Shown here one piece after another: positions 11,439 through 23,170 of a stretch of DNA of 64,000 nucleotides; the stretch's first letter is position 1, and each line of letters begins with the position of its first letter. The position numbers and the translations under genes are program-made. The notes under the pieces were generated by a model that was not told the DNA's origin, ran no database searches, and saw only the letters and a list, made by a program, of their open reading frames with translations. Origin of the DNA: Steromphala cineraria (lineage: Eukaryota > Mollusca > Gastropoda > Trochida > Trochidae); contig OU744731.1 of the NCBI GenBank assembly GCA_916613615.1, positions 57,976,289 through 58,040,288 on the forward strand. Direction: 5' to 3'.

Positions 11439-11820
11439 TTAACATGGTTGCCTGTCTCTTGTACAACACTTAAGAATAATTCCTAAAAACTGAAAAAAAT
11501 ATACATAGTAGAATTGTATTAAGCTATACTTCCCTAGCTTAAATGATCATAAAAAAAGGTTTCAAATAGAATGTCTTCCGTTGATTTTTTTTGAGAATGT
11601 AATAGCTTTAAGCACAATATTGCGCCATGCCATGTACACAATCATTTACAAAGCGATGTAAGACATATTTTCTCGCTTTGCTGAAGAGACAAGCACATCT
11701 GTAAAGCTCATGTAGTAAATTTACCGCAAATAGGTAATCCGATTAAAACATATATCCAGGTACCAAAATAGTTTAAGCACTTTTGTATGTTTGCTCTGAA
11801 ATAAAATATGTGTATATATT

Positions 11821-12064
11821 AAACGTAAGGGAACACGAATCATTGTCATTCTAGAGTTTTAAAGATCTATCTGATAACAACTGGGGTTCTTAGGGCGGGT
11901 TTTTCCTTGATCAACCAATATTAAGGAGATAATGCCTAATAAGAAAACAGTTTTGAACATTTATCAATCATTTATTACTATTGCTGACACCTGATAAACT
12001 GCCTTAGCACAAAGGAGAAACCGCTCCAAGATATGACATGATGATTATTAAGGAATGGTGTTGT
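11821..12064. other. Non-coding spacer
   Basis: Unique, AT-rich sequence between the duplicated block and the dispersed repeat at 12065. No gene, repeat or structural signal seen. Confidence 0.6.
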
Positions 12065-12820
12065 CAGGATGTTCCTCGTCTCCTGAGGTAAATAAATACA
12101 ATACGTAGACGAAAATTATTACCCAAAACCATTGCCCCATGAACACTTTGTGGCTCACTACTTTGCTTTAACAGAATAAGCAACTTCTTACAAATCTCTG
12201 GAGTCTATTTATCATTAATGTGCATGGCTCAGACAGACTCACGTGATGCAAAGGGATCATCCTTCTATTCTAAAGAAGAGCTTATAGCTATATGGTCTAG
12301 AAATGCATTTTCTTATATTACCCTATCTGTATCAAACCCTGCTCCGTGTCATTGCTTTGATAAGACATCTTGTTGTTATGTTTTCGGTACCTGTAACTGT
12401 TTATATTTTGCAGGACAATATTTATTTTGATATCAATAAACGCTTATAAGTTTCAGATTGAAAAGAAGTGTTAAAGTACACATAACTCAACATACTTTAT
12501 TTTCCCACTTGATATCAACTCATAGCAATTGACCTATTATCTCATCGCATATATTGCCATATGGTAGTGGAGTTGATATCTGTGTAAGCTATCATTACAG
12601 GAAGACTGCGCTCATTATAGCCTCCTACAGCATTTATAGTTTTTGAAAGCATAAATTGATTAGATTATAGATGTTTTTACTTAATTTACCTTCTATCTCA
12701 TCTCATGAAGTGGGAAGAGCGTTTAATTCCACCCAGTGAGGTAGACAAGATCTTACAAAACTACAAATTGATGAGTGCTGAAGCAGTACATATATTGAGA
12801 CTAAACATTGCATAAAAGCA
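12065..12820 (+). repeat. Diverged dispersed repeat (partners at 14755 and 49205)
   Basis: The first 190 bases match 49205-49435 and, less well, 14755-14930. Shared strings include CATTGCCCCA, TCTCTGGAGTCT and ATGTGCATGGCT. The last part (12670-12820) matches 50240-50410, giving a collinear pair with unrelated sequence between. Within it, 12513-12527 and about 12570-12585 form a short inverted repeat around GATATCAACTC. The frame at 12218-12430 is not kept in the partners, so it is not called a gene. Confidence 0.65.
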
Positions 12821-12924
12821 TCTATTTAGTAGGCCATATTTAATATTTAGTATATTAAGTAGTTGCTTTAATTGGTCATTAGTTTTTCAATAGATCTTGT
12901 TAGAACTTTTCCGTTCGTTTTCTG

Positions 12925-13155
12925 ACTTGGGTCTCATCCTGTGTTGTGTCCCTGGGCAAGGCACTTCATCCACATTGCACTCAGTCCACCCATCTGTTAA
13001 AATGGGTACCTGAAAATTGGATGTACTGACCTACATGGTCGTGATTAGCGCTTGATAGCAGCTGTGAAAGTACACTCCTTCGGGGTAATAATGTAGCGCT
13101 TTGAGCATGGAACAAGCGCAATATAAGTATTCACATTATTATTATTGTTATTTTG
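12925..13155 (+). mobile_element. SINE fragment with LINE-like tail
   Basis: Contains the widely shared animal SINE core: CCTGGGCAAGGCACTT, then CAGTCCACCCATCTGT, then AAATGGGTACCTG. It ends with TAGCGCTTTGAGC, GCGCAATATAAGTA and an (ATT)n run at 13134-13155. This central domain plus an ATT-repeat tail is typical of tRNA-derived SINEs mobilised by CR1/L2-type LINEs in molluscs, echinoderms and fish. The promoter-bearing tRNA head is not clearly recognisable, so this is a 5'-truncated or old copy. Confidence 0.75.
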
Positions 13156-15089
13156 GATGTCATTTAAAAATTTGCAAATTCGGTTCATCTGATTACTTTT
13201 AAAGTACTTGAAATATACTTAATACTGTTTTTAATATATAAAGACAATTGAGAGTAATTGTGTTCGCAAGAGGCAGAGCACTTTGAAGAGACAGGACAGA
13301 ACAGTAGAAAATGTTGAAATGTTTACAATGTTATTCTATGGAGGACAATAATATGATATGGTTCACACCTGTGTTAGGTTATATGCTAATAACTGAACTG
13401 AGTTTTGTTTGATGCCATATACATGAATAACGTTGAGATTGAGATGTTTTTTTCATGACTTAAAACTTGACATTGACTTGACATTATTAGGTTTAAGCAT
13501 AGATGCACGAAAATATTTGGTTTTATCATGGAAAATGTATGTTTTTATTCTGTTCACCAAATCACATGAGATAAGGTTCCATCGATATATCTGACATGTA
13601 TGTGTTCTACTTTGCCTTAATCATACGGTAAGCATCATCTTGCTGGGGGGTACTGGGCATAACCTAATAACATTCTCAATTTAACCTTTTCAAGAATAAT
13701 TGATGAAGATGATGACCTACAAAGTTTTGCTTTGAGGCAGTTGCCGTAAGCTTGAAATTGAAGAGTCTTCAATTAATTTCAATAACAATAAATTATATTC
13801 ATTTTGTTTCTCTCATTTCTACAAAGAATATATGATATATCTAATATTGATTTTCCTTTTATACTTACCAATACTTAAAACAGGCCCGTTTCATGCTCGG
13901 TTATAAGATGATAAACAAACGGGTTAATGCAATCATGTATGATAGCAGGACCTTAACGAAATCTGGCCAAATTATCAATAATGAAACGTTTTAGTTCTAC
14001 AACATTCAATGAGAGTATTTTCATTTAGAACACATCAATTTACAAAGCCTGTTTTAGATCAGCACCCTGCTTTGGTAGAACTTTTGTCTGAGAGGGAGGT
14101 GACTTTAAACGAGCTACCACTATGTAGCTTTATGTAGTTTATTTTGATCAAATGCTATTCAAATTCGATCAATGTTGGTGGTTATTTAAGAAATGAATTT
14201 AATTTCTGACGAAATCGCACTTTTAGCATGCTTTATCTTACGTCTATCTATGAATACTTATCTAGTTGACTAGATCGATATTTGAAAGGATTGTTATCAT
14301 TTTTCATCATACTTACGATTGTGAAAGCCCAATGTTCTGTCTTTTACAAAATTAAGCAGAATACATTAGTTATACAACTGTAGATAATCACCATATCAAT
14401 AGAAAACAATGTTGCAACATAAATAAGTTACCAAAAACAGCTAGATTTTAAAGTAGGCAGTCAAAGAGAAGTAAGGCTTTGAATCCCTGTTTTTGTTATC
14501 AGCCATATTCTAGTTGTATTGCTTGATACCTAGAAATTCAAATAAATAGATAGAAATCAAATATCTTAATTCTGATGATGACGTCATCCTCTTGTCATAC
14601 TTCAAGCACAGCGTCACTATAACCATATTTGCAATATCGATATGAAAAACAGGACGATTTTGAGTATGTACAAACGGAAAATATGATGATCGAACATAAT
14701 ATACAGGACAACCATAACAATTCATCAAAGTTTAAAAATCCCATTGGTTTAAAAGAGGTAAACGTAGACACCAATGGGAATGGAACCATTGTCCCATGAG
14801 CAACACTCCTGTCTCACTACTTCAATTCAACATTATAAGCCGATAAATCACAAATCTCTGGGGTCTTTTCACTATAAACATGCATGGCTCTGATTGACTA
14901 ATACAATGTTGAGGCAATCAAAGCACCATGTCAACAACCAGACAATGTATATTACCTCGATAAGCTCATTTTATCTGTCCTTGGTACGAACACATCAAAC
15001 ATCAAACACAAGCTATGGATTGTCAAGACAAGCGACTTGTTTTGTTTTGAGGTGTTCGGTGCGATACTGTTTAAACTTTTGTATGTATA
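13156..15089. other. Non-coding stretch with diverged repeats
   Basis: AT-rich. 13640-13790 loosely matches 45000-45110 (CTCAATTTAACC, then TTCAAGAATAATTGA). 14755-14930 is a third copy of the repeat at 12065. Overlapping frames at 14510-15198 on both strands show no domain. Nothing else is seen. Confidence 0.6.
14755..14930 (+). repeat. Diverged copy of the 12065 repeat
   Basis: Shares AACGTAGAC, CATTGTCCCATGAG, TCTCACTACTT, CAAATCTCTGG and ATGCATGGCTC in order with 12100-12230 and 49240-49375. Fragmentary; no coding function. Confidence 0.6.
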
Positions 15090-15364
15090 GGTTATATACT
15101 CCTTTGAGGTTGATATGGGATATACAGCCCGAGGCGAAGCCGAGGGCTTTATAGCCCATATCAACAGAAAAGGAGTATATAACCGTCTTACACAACATGG
15201 GACATCAATTTAGAACTTATTTTTCTATTTTGTTAAAAAAGATTTTAAAATAATTAGGAAAAAAAAGTATTTTTCAGGCTGAAGTAATCCACATAACACA
15301 CCTAGGTGGTTATGTCAAATAGCAACCTGTAAAGACAAAGGAAATAATCTCCCGCGTTGTGTAA
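15090..15364. mobile_element. Composite palindrome element C2
   Basis: A 95-bp palindrome (15090-15184) is followed after three bases by a 177-bp segment bounded by the inverted repeat TTACACAAC (15188-15196) and GTTGTGTAA (15356-15364). The arms share GGTTATATACTCCTTT and GTTGATATGGG. The tip at 15129-15145 is CCGAGGCGAAGCCGAGG, exactly at the centre of symmetry. It folds with tandem G-A mismatches above a GGC-GAA-GCC stem that contains the very stable GCGAAGC mini-hairpin. The architecture matches C1 and C3. No coding sequence. Confidence 0.75.
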
Positions 15365-15809
15365 CTATGTTTATATAATACTTTCAAAAGTCTTTGCAAG
15401 TTCATATTGTGTTGCTTTATATCATCATTTATTGAGAATAAATAACAAAGTAGATGTATGATGTAGACAAGGCAAGTCGGAAGTTTCTTATTATTCTCCC
15501 AAAACCATATCATCAATTAATAAACATTCTCAACATACATATTTTGGATACACTTTCCGAAATCATGTCCATGTATTGCAAACGTATTATCTTCTCAATG
15601 CACAAAGGTGAGGAAAGGTTGCCAAACAATACAACAGCAAAACTGCAGGCAATGTAATCCTTTTTATAACGACCTAATGGTACTAAGGAAAGTGGGAAAG
15701 TAACATTTTCATTTGTGGCTGCGATCGTACATACATTATTGTATGTTAAAAGGCTAAAGTGTTCTTGTTTTAAAGATTACAAAGTGATAAACTATTATCT
15801 CACAGCAGT
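15365..15809. other. Non-coding spacer
   Basis: AT-rich spacer between composite C2 and the TTAA-flanked element. Overlapping frames at 15310-15516 (-) and 15454-15657 (+) have no recognisable motif. Confidence 0.6.
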
Positions 15810-16044
15810 TTAAAGGTGCAGTATTGCGCTAATTTTGACATTTTTCGCTTAGAATTGTTTTAAAAGATGAAATATATACTTAACAAAATGGTCCCGAGTC
15901 AAACAAAATCTAAAAATTAAATATTTTTTTATTTTGGAAAAAAGTTTTTTTTGTTTTTGTTTTGTGGTCCGCAAACTTTTACGACTTCCGCTTCTCGCGT
16001 GTTACTCTACACCATCATGTCAGATTCCACGATGCCGTCTCGTC

Positions 16045-16077
16045 ATGTCGGTTACTCCAACTGGAAAGTTTGATGCG
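16045..16077 (+). CDS. Candidate first exon, unknown protein
   Basis: ATG at 16045 reads MSVTPTGKFDA and meets a consensus donor GTGAGT at 16078 in phase 0. It lies about 230 bases inside the left TTAA end, in a stretch richer in CpG than its surroundings. Joined to the exon candidate at 17683 the frame stays open to a stop, giving a peptide of only about 55 residues with no known domain. An alternative upstream ATG at 16019 ends at TGA (16071-16073) before the donor. Purely sequence-pattern evidence; it could be chance. Confidence 0.22.
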
Positions 16078-17682
16078 GTGAGTTGACGATTTGTTTTGTG
16101 TGAATGAAGAGTAGATAGTTATCAAATGATAAATACCTATGTACTAACATTTTCGGATGTCATATAATTGTATAGATTATTCATCTTGGCAAAAATACTC
16201 TTGATCGTGTTGAGATATATATATGTGTACAAATTTTATGTTGTGGAATCTAATAGTTTCGTGATCAGAGGCTTCCATTTCAAGTAAATGACATCCTGTA
16301 AGAATTTACATTGAAGATTATTTAGTTGTAACAACATTCATTGTAGTTGTTTGGTGGCAATTTGATGCACATTTATATAGTATATTTACATTATAAGGTG
16401 AGATGTTAATCAGTCTTAAAAAAGCATGCAGCGAGTACCTGACTTCGTAATTCCACCAGTAGGCCAACTTTAGTCTCGGTAGAAGCTAGCACCTTACATA
16501 TATCTAGAACTTCTTTCTCCTTACTAATCAAGTAGGCTACTTTCGAATACAATATGCTGTCTTAGAACAACAAAATATGACGAAGGGGGTCATTATCTCA
16601 GGAAATATGTTACAGGTAATCTCGTCACCGAAAATTCAGTCGATTCAAACAGTGTAAACATGGAGTCAAAGTAAATTATGAAGTGAGAACAGCTCACAAA
16701 AAGACTTCTCGCAAGTTTTCCCATCTGTATGCACCTCATCCTGAAAGAAATAACATATATACGGCCTTTTATTGAGTTTTAAATCGTCAGTTACATATGA
16801 TCATTGCTTAGCTGAGTGGGTTGCTTGTCCACTAAAATGGCTGACTTCCGGTAGCAGTCCCGGAGTGAATGGTTTTGTGCAACCTATGAATAGGCGGCAC
16901 TAGCGTAGATCAGATTCAGACCGACACGTTCTGTCAAATTTAATCAAATAAGACCAGTATATCTTCCAACTAAACTGTCTCAATGAATAATGAATGTCCC
17001 AACTTCAGAGCATTATCAATAACAACATTTTTCAACAATAGCTAGGCTAACCCAGGCGAATTATATCAGCTGTGCTGCTAACGTGGAAATGAGATTTAAA
17101 AAAAAAATCTATATTAAGTACAATTTAAGTACTAATAAATGCCTTTTCTGTACATTTAGATTCGAATTATGGACCTCACCTCCTAAATTGTATTTATTCA
17201 TTTAATTATTTTAACTTTCAGACAATCATGATTTATGTTGTTGTCTTGTCAGAATGTCATGTATTTTTTTTCACATTTATCATATGTATAACCACTAAGC
17301 TGTTAGCTAGACAAAATAGATAATTAAATGGAATACTGATATAAACAAATAATAACTGAAATATTAAAAAAATATGTGGTTAAAACCTTCCAAACCATAT
17401 TTAGTTTGGAAGTTAGGACATTATCCTAATGTATTGACCAACCAACATGTTGCACCCATCATATATAACAATTATGAACTGAAAACTTGCTTGCTTTTAT
17501 CTGATCCAAAGTTCATTAAAAAAAGGTTTATGGTATGTGTGTCCTCCAATAGACAATATTTCTAAATTGTCAATTCAAAAGTTCTGCAAAGTTTTCTTGC
17601 TAATCAAGATAATTTTTTGCAAAATCAATTACATAACTAGTTATGTCACTTTATCAATATAAATTCTTTATATGAATTCCAG

Positions 17683-17811
17683 AAAGAAGAAAGGATTTCA
17701 AGAGAAGAGAGAAGAAATTGTGGGTGGATACAGGCAGGAAGTATGGGAGTGAGGACAGCAGGGGAAGATATCAAGCCACATGAAAAACCTAATCAGTATT
17801 TTGTATTTTGA
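17683..17811 (+). CDS. Candidate terminal exon, unknown protein
   Basis: Follows an acceptor-like TATGAATTCCAG. In the phase set by the 16045 exon it reads KEERISREERRNCGWIQAGS and continues open for about 42 codons to a TGA. AATAAA follows at about 17834-17839, a plausible polyadenylation signal. The product would be small, basic at its start, and of unknown function. The 1.6-kb intron it implies is unconfirmed. Confidence 0.25.
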   Translation, partial: KEERISREERRNCGWIQAGSMGVRTAGEDIKPHEKPNQYFVF

Positions 17812-18046
17812 GATGCATTTTCCTTTTGATTTATCATGAATAAAACAATATTGTCTAAAATTAGTTTGTTAATATGGTGTTGAAGATTGTGTTAAAGGTT
17901 AATGCAGATTTAGATTTCTTAAATATCTACAAGCTGAGTTTAAAACATTAAAAGATATATTTTCAAACATTTGAAAACAATTATTGCTTGACATATCAGG
18001 TTATGCTAAATTAGACCTTGCAAATACCAAGTTCTGCAGTGGATAT

Positions 18047-18414
18047 TAGGGATGTCACAATACACCGATGCATCGTCGCGGTACAGTTCACGATACAGTC
18101 AACTGTATCGTGATACAAATTTTAGTGAATATCGTTCATATTTTTGTGAATATTGTCCAAATATTTTTGAAAATCAAGTCAAGAAATCCAGAGTTGATTA
18201 GATTCCTTGTTAAGATAGCATTAAATGACTTTTTCATGAAGAAGTTGTGTTTAAATGTTGGTTACTCAGATAAGTCTCTTTAGGATTTATATCCCTGAAT
18301 TTTTTATCTTACCATAATAATGTCGCATTTAGTGTATCGTGATATGTATCGTATCGTGACCTCAGCATCGTGATGTGTATCGTATTGAAATGGACCTGTA
18401 TCGTGACATCCCTA
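18047..18414. mobile_element. 368-bp hAT-type MITE
   Basis: Perfect 8-bp target duplication GTGGATAT (18039-18046 and 18415-18422). Terminal inverted repeats TAGGGATGTCACAATACA and, on the right in reverse, TAGGGATGTCACGATACA. TAGGG-type ends with 8-bp target sites are classic for hAT elements. Subterminal ATCGTGATAC and GTATCGTGA motifs recur on both sides, as is common for transposase-binding repeats. The frame at 18068-18283 is a by-product of the repeat. Confidence 0.93.
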
Positions 18415-20003
18415 GTGGATATACAATTTCAAGTTGCTTTCCTTAGAAACCAAAGACAATAAACACCGTTCAATTAGAAAATACAAAAGGCACATCAGGA
18501 AATTGATGAATATCTTGACTTGTGCCTATTGCTTATGGCAATGTGCAAGGGGCACATTTTTAAGATTTCAAAGAAATGGAAAAAATATCAAATTCATTTG
18601 AAAGTGGCAAATCCTAAAATGCAATAATGCATGTTCTTAAGACAGCAAATTATGTTTACACTGAGTCTGTACATACTGTTGGAATGTTCAGGACAGACCA
18701 CTGAATGCAGATATATTCATGTACATGTAAACAACAAACTATAAAATTAAATCCACCAGCATTGAATTTGGATAAAAACACATTAAAACAAACCAAAGAA
18801 ACAAGTAGAACTATATTTATTTCAAGTTTTGAACATATAAAGCATTTAGCTGATTAACTCTTTACTGTTTACAATATTGCCATGTCTCAGCCCTTTCCTG
18901 CTTACTTGACAACAACTGCACAACCCCATTGGCATACTGCTTGTATATTACATGTATCATAAAACTTTCAATCCGTTGAATGATCTTTTTGTCACCTCTA
19001 AGGTGTTTTTTGTCAATTTTGTTATTCTAAATGCTCATTTTAGATAGTTTATTAATAAAGGTACAATATCTCGAAGCAATAAAACCCACATCAGCCAAAA
19101 AATAAAATATAAACAGCATATTATATATTGATGATAATTTTATTTCATTTTTGTAAAGGAATTTTATCAATACAAACTCTAAAAGCATGAATTCCTGATA
19201 ACAAAATGACACTTATTAAACTATGATTAAGGGGAGATAATCAACAAGTTCAATCAGAAGGTGATCTTCAGTTCTCTCAAAACCATAAAGTGAAAGATAT
19301 CAAAGCTCTATCTCAAATTACAATATGTTCTGGGGCCCTTGGCAATAAAATCTGTAGACCTCTTTTTTTTTAATAAAAATAATGAAAGTGAACTAGAATT
19401 TATTTGTTAATATTAGTAATACTAATAGGGGGGCTGGTCAAACCTATTTTAACATAAAACATCTAAACAATACTATTTCACCATTATAAAAAAAGTAATT
19501 CAAGTTTTTATCTCTTTGCCGCTGTTGATATTGTCCAATTTAGATTTAATCCTGTTCAAATTTGTTTTACTGTCTGACTATAAAATTGGGATAAATTAAC
19601 TAAAATGGACTATATTCAAACTTATCAATTTTAAGCTTGTGTTACTTTCACCACCCATACCATCAGGTTTAATTCATACCTATTTGATGATGCTAGGGAT
19701 AGTATACTGTAGCAATCACTAAATGTCAAAACAATGAATAAACTCCTCAAATTATCATAACTAGTTTTAGTCAAATTATTTTCTGAATACAGCATAACTT
19801 GCTGTTAAATTGTTTCAAAGAGATTGAAGGCGCCATTGTATTGTTCACAATATCCCTGAATAAGAGATGTGATAGTTTCTTGAGGGTTTGTTCCTTAGTT
19901 GAGTTCAACAATTCAGCACTGAACTGCATGTGGAATATCACAGACTGCCCCACACTCCAGCACTGATCACTAACTCACTATCCTGGATTAGCTTCCACTC
20001 TGA

Positions 20004-20010
20004 TTACATC
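20004..20010 (-). CDS. Candidate terminal exon start and stop codon
   Basis: Minus strand acceptor TTTCTATTGCAG ends at 20011. Joined in phase to the 22012-22056 exon the reading would end at once (R, M, stop), leaving a long 3' untranslated region towards 19.4 kb. An alternative phase stays open for seven codons. Weak evidence. Confidence 0.2.
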
Positions 20011-20684
20011 CTGCAATAGAAAGTTTAAAACATTATATTGACTGCTGTCCACAAATATATGAAGATTATCATATTTGATTGGTATGTGGAGATATTAGGC
20101 TAGCCACTTAATGATCCAATTAAATCCAATCTGTATCAAAATAAACATTGAATTTTAAAATTGATTTAAAGTATATTCACAGGTCATAAAATGAACACAT
20201 CTCATAACTTTAACATAAATTTATTATCATAACTTGATTTTGTTTGATGCATTCATAACAAAATTTATACAGTCATTAACACCTACAGGAAATTTGTGCT
20301 TCCAATCATTATTATCAATGATACTGGTTAAAAAAGTTTCATGAAGTTTCTCTAATACATCTGTCAAGTTTCTGTTTTTCTCATCAAATCATTGCTTTCA
20401 TTGCCCTCAATGCATCACACAGTATTCAAATAATAGAGTGAGTGCCTCTTGGAAATCATTTTGAAGATTTGAAAGGATTTTTATGTATTTATCATACTCT
20501 TATCCCTAGTTAGACTCAGCATATAAAATCACAATGACAGCAATATATATACATTTATTTATGTGTGAGTGTGAATGTTTACAGTCATATAAGAAACTTC
20601 AGATAGCAAAAGAGTTGAAAAAGCATAAATTTCAAAAATATAAATGTTATGATAATCATACAAAGTGGTGGATCCAGGATTTTG

Positions 20685-20712
20685 ATGGGTGGGGGAGGGT
20701 GGGGGGACCTTA
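20685..20712 (+). other. G-quadruplex-prone tract
   Basis: The run GGGTGGGGGAGGGTGGGGGG has four G-tracts separated by single bases, the pattern of a very stable G-quadruplex. It follows the phrase GTGGATCCAGGATTTTGATG. It stands out against a strongly AT-rich background. Confidence 0.8.
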
Positions 20713-21408
20713 TTTGTATTGACTTGAATAATCAAAGTTATCAAAAATATAACTTGCTCAGAATATAACCCCTTTGAAAGATATGCACAAATTTCAATGA
20801 CAAAGAGTTTCATGATTAAAAGAATATTTTATCAAAACACTCTTTCAGTTACAAAACATACAAATTTTGGCCTAAAACAATTCACAATTTCCCTTCATCT
20901 AGGATTTTTGGGTAATATTGATTCATATTACTGTAGTTATTAGAAGAAATGAATACATTCATAATGTACAGGACCAGTTTTTAATTCTAAGAGTACCTAT
21001 ATCTGTGTTATGATTTTTCATATTCTGTTAATATCTTCAAATTGAACACATTTCTAAAATTATCTCCCTTGGCAGAATATATATATATTTATTGTCAGAC
21101 AAAGTTATTAAGTACTATGCAGACACACAAGTATGTATCATCCAAACCTCCTCTGAACCAAATCTTAAAATGGTCATTGTTTAGTGAGATTTGTGGGGAA
21201 CAAATTAATCACCATCACATTGTACACAGATTGGATAAATCTATTATGATTTTTTGGGATGATACTTGTGTTTATTAAAGTTCAACAAAATGCAGATAGA
21301 TCATCAACCACTGAACTGCCTGTGGGAAGCTGCTTGTCTCAAATTCAAATACTGGCTGCCAACAAAATATCCTTGTTTCAGATTTAATTATGATGGGCCC
21401 CTAAAGAT

Positions 21409-21453
21409 AAACTATTGTTGAATCTGCTTAAAACTATTGTTGAATCTGCTTAA
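21409..21453 (+). repeat. 22-bp direct duplication
   Basis: AACTATTGTTGAATCTGCTTAA occurs twice in direct succession, a slippage-type duplication. Confidence 0.85.
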
Positions 21454-22011
21454 AATTACCAACTAAGATTAAAGGAAAACCTCAGTGAGGGGGAAAATAT
21501 CCTTAAAACATTTGATACTCACATTAATCAAATGTTTATCAATGTCAATAAATCAATCATATTTGCCAATAGACAATTGATAATGAAACTAGAACTGTTC
21601 ACATTTTCATAATTGACCTGTCTCATCAGAACTTCAGATTTTCAGAAATTCTTGTGGATCACATTGGCCAGTCAATCAGATATTGGAGGGGCCAAAGGGA
21701 ATTGACATAAATTTTCCTTGCTCCTTAGATGAACTTATAATTACTAATACATTTGCATAATCTAACAATAACCTAAATTTTCCAAAAGATATTTACACTT
21801 ATTTTTTTCTTTCAAAAAGGTTAGTAGCATATATCCTAAACTCCCGACATGGGGCCTGTAGGACCCCAGCAAAAATGATGGGCCATTTATGAAATCATTG
21901 TTTGGGGGCTGGCCCGTGGGGGGAGATTAACTGGACCTACTGTCAATCCGAAGCTCAGTCTCATTCATTTATTCTTTGTGGGAGATTAACAATTAATAAG
22001 AATATACATAC

Positions 22012-22056
22012 CTGTGAATTGGGTCTTCCAATAAGTTCTTCTGTGAAGAGTAATCA
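22012..22056 (-). CDS. Candidate internal exon (45 nt)
   Basis: Minus strand acceptor TTTCATTTACAG and donor CAG/GTATGT are both textbook. In the frame shared with the previous exon it reads DYSSQKNLLEDPIH. A short exon of this quality on the same strand as the 23170 start suggests one spliced gene, but no domain is recognisable. Confidence 0.38.
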
Positions 22057-22356
22057 CTGTAAATGAAAAATGACATTTAACATTTCATCATAACACAAGT
22101 CACATTGCTGCTAAATGAGTAATGAGTAATGAATAATTACTTTTCAAATAATAATTGAGAATTCCTTTAAAAGTTATTAACTACTGATAATTCATAATTC
22201 AATTCCTGTAAATTGAACATTGATGAGAGTGATCATGAAAAGATGAGCAAACCAATATAATGATGATTTTTTGGTAAATGTCAAGTTAAATCGAATCTTT
22301 CAGAAATCACTTGCAGCTGCTTTTGCAAATAAAATTCATCTATAGAAATTTCATAC

Positions 22357-22419
22357 CTTGCACTTGAATCATCGCCCTTGACCAAAATTGGAGATAATGG
22401 TGTTGATGACAGATGAATT
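22357..22419 (-). CDS. Candidate internal exon (63 nt)
   Basis: On the minus strand a long T-run plus AG acceptor precedes it and GTATGA follows it. The length is a multiple of three and two frames are open. One reads IHLSSTPLSPILVKGDDSSA and joins in phase to the next candidate exon. Supported only by splice consensus and open frame. Confidence 0.35.
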
Positions 22420-22948
22420 CTAAAAAAAATATGGTTTATCAATCTTAATAATTAAATATAACAATGACATAGATTTCTGTTTTCTGTTTTGATAATCAGT
22501 AATCAATAGTCCATGTCGTATGTTTACAGAACTACGATTTACCCATAATAAAAAATATGTGTACATTGCAAACCGGATATCAACTGTAGTATGCCGGAAC
22601 TGAGTGTGCGGGATATTTACTATCTTATTAAAAGACGCATGATGTTCTAGTCCAAACAATGAGTTGAAACATATTACAAACAATTACAAACCATTACAAA
22701 GCCTAAAATCTAACTGAAAACATTACAAACAAATTTCATATATATATCATTTCTATTGACAACCTTATCATAAGAACATTCAATCGTGACAAGAAGAAAT
22801 GTCCTCGGTCCTCGCTTTTTTTATGAATAATAAATCGGAAACACGCAACAAATATCGTAAGTTGGCAAAGTTGGCTTATGCATAATAATAAAAAATTCAT
22901 ATTTGATGGACTTTAAATAAAAAAGCGTAAACAAACCATGTGACTTAC

Positions 22949-23170
22949 TTCTGGTGACGGCTGCATCAAGTGTCATTTGTATGCATAAAGTAGACGGCCG
23001 GCCCAATCGCTGTGTGCGAGTAAGGGGCCGTGTTGTTCCTTCAAACTGGTCCAACGTTGATGGGTTTCCCCGAGAAAAATACTGTGATCTCGGCGATTCT
23101 TTGCACGTTGTACCTTCTTTGATATGATCGTCGATGGGCTGAAAAGTCGTCCTCGTCCACGCTTTCCCAT
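22949..23170 (-). CDS. Candidate first exon of element-borne gene, RW..LK-type N-terminus
   Basis: ATG at 23170 opens MGKRGRGRLFSPST and continues for 65 codons to a TGA at 22973. The end of the frame has a conserved-looking pattern: FLGETHQRWTSLKEQ, then HSDWAGRLLYAYK. This resembles the (L)G...RW..LK.......A..LL motif common near the N-terminus of many uncharacterised animal proteins linked to transposable elements (recollection, not a search). A consensus donor GTAAGT lies at 22943-22948, but the frame stops 24 bases before it, so either another frame is used, the donor differs, or the copy carries a frameshift. A GC-rich leader lies just upstream (23171-23260). Function unknown. Confidence 0.4.

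Larger units (their letters stand above)
7864..11820 (+). repeat. Tandem segmental duplication, copy B
   Basis: Second copy of the block at 1-3743. Low base divergence by eye suggests a recent duplication. Because it lacks two insertions that copy A has, it supplies exact empty sites at 10837-10844 (hAT-like element) and 11608-11611 (MITE). It also holds the composite palindrome element at 9332-10589, whose empty site is at about 1325-1331 in A. Confidence 0.93.

Noticed and set aside
12513..12585. Fourth palindrome composite
   Set aside because: Arms are only about 14 bp, the centre lacks the CCGAG tip and there is no adjoining TIR segment.
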